A DNA stretch of 64,000 nt from Eikenella halliae (lineage in GTDB: Bacteria > Pseudomonadota > Gammaproteobacteria > Burkholderiales > Neisseriaceae), in assembly GCF_001648475.1 (NCBI RefSeq), contig NZ_LXSQ01000007.1, positions 62,001 through 126,000 of the forward strand, given 5' to 3'. This document shows, in pieces, positions 62,403 through 64,000 of this stretch. The position numbers and the translations under genes were made by a program. How positions within the stretch are numbered: position 1 is the first letter of the stretch; each line of letters starts with the position of its first letter. The notes below the pieces were generated by a model. It searched no databases, had not been told where the DNA came from, and saw only the letters and a program-made list of their open reading frames with translations.

Positions 62403-63062
62403 ATGATCCTCACCCGCCAGCAAGCCCTCGATATTTTCCGCCGCCGCGTTTCCACCCGCCACTACGACCCCGCACGCAAAATCAGCGCCGAAGATTTCGC
62501 CGCCATCCTCGATTTCGGCCGCCTCTCGCCCAGCTCCGTCGGCTCCGAACCGTGGAAGTTTCTGGTGATACAAAACCAAGGGCTGCGCGAAAAAATCAAG
62601 CCCGTGGCCTGGGGTATGCAAAGCAGCATTACCGAAGCCAGCCACCTAGTGATCCTGCTGGCGAAAAAACACGCCCGCTACGACACTCCCTTTTTCAGCG
62701 AGCTGATGGACCGGCGCGGCTTCCCCCCAGAGCAGCGCGCCGCCGCCCTTGAGCGCTACCGCAGCTTCCAAATCCACGATATCGCCATTGCCGACGACGA
62801 ACGCGCCCTATTTGACTGGGCGAGCAAACAAAGCTACATCGCCCTGGCCAATATGCTCACCGGCGCCGCCATGCTCGGCATCGACTCCTGCCCCATAGAA
62901 GGCATGGACTACGCCGCCGTGGAACACATCCTCGCCCAAGCCGGGCTGCTCGACCCCGCCGAATACGGCGTGTCCGTGGCCGCCACCTTCGGCTACCGCG
63001 CCCGCGACATTCAGCCCAAACCGCGCCGCGATGCCGCCGAAACCGTGGTTTGGGCGGAATAA
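62403..63062 (+). CDS. NAD(P)H-dependent nitroreductase-family flavoprotein
   Basis: 219 aa. FMN-binding features: RRRVSTRHYD, LSPSSVGSEPWKFLVIQN, and SCPIEGMDYAAVEHIL...YGVSVAATFGYR (NfsB-like). GAAAGGAAG precedes the ATG. Reduces nitro compounds or quinones in vitro for family members; the physiological substrate is unknown. Confidence 0.88.
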   Translation: MILTRQQALDIFRRRVSTRHYDPARKISAEDFAAILDFGRLSPSSVGSEPWKFLVIQNQGLREKIKPVAWGMQSSITEASHLVILLAKKHARYDTPFFSELMDRRGFPPEQRAAALERYRSFQIHDIAIADDERALFDWASKQSYIALANMLTGAAMLGIDSCPIEGMDYAAVEHILAQAGLLDPAEYGVSVAATFGYRARDIQPKPRRDAAETVVWAE

Positions 63063-63171
63063 AGCAGATGGCCGAGCCGATAACTTCAGCCTCGCCGCAA
63101 CCCGCACCACCCGCTTTCAGGTAGCCTCAATGCACCAACAGGCTACCTGAAGCCGACTGCCCGAGAAAAAC

Positions 63172-63864
63172 ATGCCCCCACCCCTCCAAAGCCAGTTCAA
63201 CGCCGTATCCGAACAATACGACGGCCAGCGCCGCGCCCTCATCCCCTGTTTCGACCTCTTCTACCAAACCGCTGCCGAGCTCGCCGCCGCCGTACCCAAC
63301 GTGCGCCGCGTGCTCGACCTCGGCGCGGGCACCGGCCTGATGAGCGCCTTCGTGCACACACGCTGCCCCCAGGCCGAATTCATCCTGGCCGACCTCTCCG
63401 TGCAGATGCTCGCCAAGGCGCGGGAACGCTTCCGCGGCCTGCCAAATGTCCACTTTATCGAACAAGACCTCGCCCGGCTCGCACCCGATGACAGGCTACC
63501 TGAAAACGGCTTCGACCTCATCGTCTCCGCCCTCGCCATCCACCACCTCGACAACCCACAAAAGCAAACCCTGTTCCGCCAAATCGCCCGCCTGCTCGCC
63601 CCGCGCGGCCGCTTCATCAACGCCGACCAAGTGCTGGGCGAAACCGCAGCCGCCGAAACCGCCTACACCGAACACTGGCGGCGGCACGTAACCGCCCATC
63701 CCGATTTGTCCGCCGAAGCCAAAGCCGCCGCCTTCGAGCGCATCAAACTCGACCGCATGGCCACCCTGTCCGGCCAATTCCAATGGCTTGCCGCCGCCGG
63801 CCTGCCGCCCACGCTCTATTTCCAGCACTACAATTTCGTGGTGCTCGCCGCCGACAAACCTTAA
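63172..63864 (+). CDS. Class I SAM-dependent methyltransferase
   Basis: 230 aa. SAM-binding motif I is RRVLDLGAGTGLMSAFV, then EFILADLSVQMLAKARERF and FDLIVSALAIHHLDNPQK. The substrate cannot be read from the sequence. An uptake word within the gene is read as RLPENG between motifs, in a surface loop (residues about 108-113). Confidence 0.82.
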   Translation: MPPPLQSQFNAVSEQYDGQRRALIPCFDLFYQTAAELAAAVPNVRRVLDLGAGTGLMSAFVHTRCPQAEFILADLSVQMLAKARERFRGLPNVHFIEQDLARLAPDDRLPENGFDLIVSALAIHHLDNPQKQTLFRQIARLLAPRGRFINADQVLGETAAAETAYTEHWRRHVTAHPDLSAEAKAAAFERIKLDRMATLSGQFQWLAAAGLPPTLYFQHYNFVVLAADKP

Positions 63865-63955
63865 AATTCAAACCGCCGCCTCCGCCGTGCGGCAACCCCG
63901 CTTTCAGGTAGCCCCTTTTTCAGGTAGCCTCTAATAAAGTAGCTAAAAAACCAAA

Positions 63956-64000
63956 TATAGTGGATTAAAATAAAAATGAGACAAGGCGGCGAGCCGCAAG
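63956..64000. repeat. Correia-like repeat element, cut by the window end
   Basis: TATAGTGGATTAAAATAAAAATG then AGACAAGGCGGCGAGCCGC, the left half of another element. Confidence 0.8.

Overview
The window is chromosomal DNA from a member of the Neisseriaceae, almost certainly the genus Eikenella. The main evidence is a DNA-uptake word, AGGCTACCTGAAA, that recurs many dozens of times on both strands. It is the 'eikDUS' dialect known for Eikenella, and not the GCCGTCTGAA word of Neisseria. Other support comes from a divergent pilM/ponA pair, a CadA-type lysine decarboxylase (a known E. corrodens trait), and roughly 104-bp repeats that look like short Correia elements. I saw no rRNA, tRNA, CRISPR array, prophage or full-length insertion sequence.

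Layout. 1-9 kb: 5' end of pilM, ponA (PBP1A), a tryptophan permease, a LOG-family phosphoribohydrolase and an isolated lysine decarboxylase gene. 9-26 kb: small exported proteins, recQ, leuA (with an unusual N-terminal HTH extension), a DUF2059 protein, fbp, a nitrilase-family amidase, a zinc-knuckle-less sirtuin, a Kef-type antiporter, 5-formyl-THF cyclo-ligase, a purine permease, a duplicated exported-protein gene (one copy broken by an amber codon) and miaB. 26-45 kb, minus strand: the complete 14-subunit complex I operon nuoA-N plus a DUF2818 gene, interrupted by six unrelated genes (GFA-family, DUF4303-like, a small low-GC protein, chorismate mutase, cupin, and a low-GC PLD-type nuclease). 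45-64 kb: mgtE, a small HAD protein between inverted Correia-like elements, DUF1841, RDD and DUF3465 proteins, uraA, trpG-yqeY-(ankyrin cassette)-trpD, an outer-membrane barrel protein with a tandem repeat in its upstream region, map, smpB, grxB, a DUF445 protein, a nitroreductase and a methyltransferase.

How it works together. Most transcription units end in a hairpin made from two inverted uptake words, so one sequence serves as both transformation signal and terminator. The nuo region stands out. It is the only part of the window with the Neisseria-type AGGCCGTCTGAA word (13 exact copies read by eye), often paired with an Eikenella word in one hybrid hairpin, and its extra genes lie next to these hairpins. 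This looks like a transformation-driven mosaic between genera. The nuo promoter has a well-formed -35/-10 pair and an upstream Fur-box-like 19-mer (16/19), matching the Fur activation of nuo described in Neisseria meningitidis.

The observations I consider most worth testing are the HTH-LeuA in-frame fusion with an internal GTG start, the dialect mosaic and cargo genes of the nuo operon, the PLD-nuclease insertion, the ankyrin gene bracketed by identical 41-bp repeats, and the tandem repeat plus hairpin upstream of the outer-membrane protein. All homology statements come from reading the translated sequences from memory of the families; no database search was run.
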